A DNA stretch of 5,395 nt, taken from positions 1 through 5,395 of the forward strand of contig CAMBJI010000158.1 in assembly GCA_945867725.1 (NCBI GenBank). The letters run 5' to 3'. Positions 5,352 to 5,395 of this stretch are shown here, one piece after another. The notes beneath the pieces were generated by a model, which worked only from the letters and a program-made list of their open reading frames with translations, searched no databases and was not told the origin of the DNA. Each line of letters opens with the position of its first letter. Within the stretch, counting starts at the first letter, position 1. This stretch comes from Bordetella parapertussis. Its GTDB lineage: Bacteria; Pseudomonadota; Gammaproteobacteria; Burkholderiales; Burkholderiaceae_D. Made by a program: the position numbers and the translations under genes.

Positions 5352-5395
5352 TGGTTTGCTCGCTGTGTTAATTCGTTTTTGGCTGCGCTATAACT
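5352..5395 (-). promoter_or_regulatory. Upstream region of the sigma gene (cut by window end)
   Basis: Only 44 bases are visible before the sigma start. On the minus strand they begin AGTTATAGCGCAGCC, which shares TATAG and GCAGC with the bufA promoter region (TATAG at 1734-1738, GCAGC at 1741-1745) but not the full CGACTATA box. Any -35 element would lie beyond the window. Autoregulation is possible but not shown. Confidence 0.2.

Overview
The window looks like chromosomal DNA of a proteobacterium, most likely a betaproteobacterium (Burkholderiales-like). This rests on gene content and protein style, namely a DUF2282/DUF692/DUF2063/DoxX operon beside an ECF sigma factor of the TIGR02943 type and an IS3-type transposase relic. 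No ribosomal or other taxonomic marker is present, so the placement is an inference.

Layout. (1) Positions 1-1161 (+) hold the C-terminal part of a large superfamily 1 (UPF1/IGHMBP2/DNA2-like) helicase that begins upstream of the window. (2) Positions 1162-1700 have no intact gene. They hold a decayed IS3-family orfA relic on the minus strand (1303-1443) and two adjacent inverted repeats (1609-1641 and 1644-1680). (3) Positions 1708-4350 (+) form a bufferin operon: a candidate ECF promoter (1708-1737), a leader that can fold at its 5' end (1746-1794), the Cys-containing precursor BufA (1821-2135), the multinuclear iron oxidase BufB (2164-3030), its partner BufC (3054-3839) and a DoxX-family membrane protein (3823-4350). 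(4) Positions 4351-4530 are a convergent intergenic region with imperfect hairpins. (5) Positions 4531-5351 (-) encode an ECF sigma factor followed, through an ATGA overlap, by a small soluble zinc-finger anti-sigma factor.

How the genes fit together. BufA carries a Sec signal peptide and four cysteines. In characterised bufferins BufB with BufC modifies precursor cysteines before export, and the product binds copper in the periplasm. The DoxX protein is a usual operon partner with no settled role. The convergent sigma/anti-sigma pair is the obvious candidate regulator: the bufA upstream region has an ECF-style TGTAAG-N16-CGACTATA element and no clear housekeeping promoter. The system as a whole belongs to a recently characterised RiPP metallophore family and is not wholly unknown. 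The sigma/anti-sigma control, the 5' leader and the DoxX role are the least described parts.
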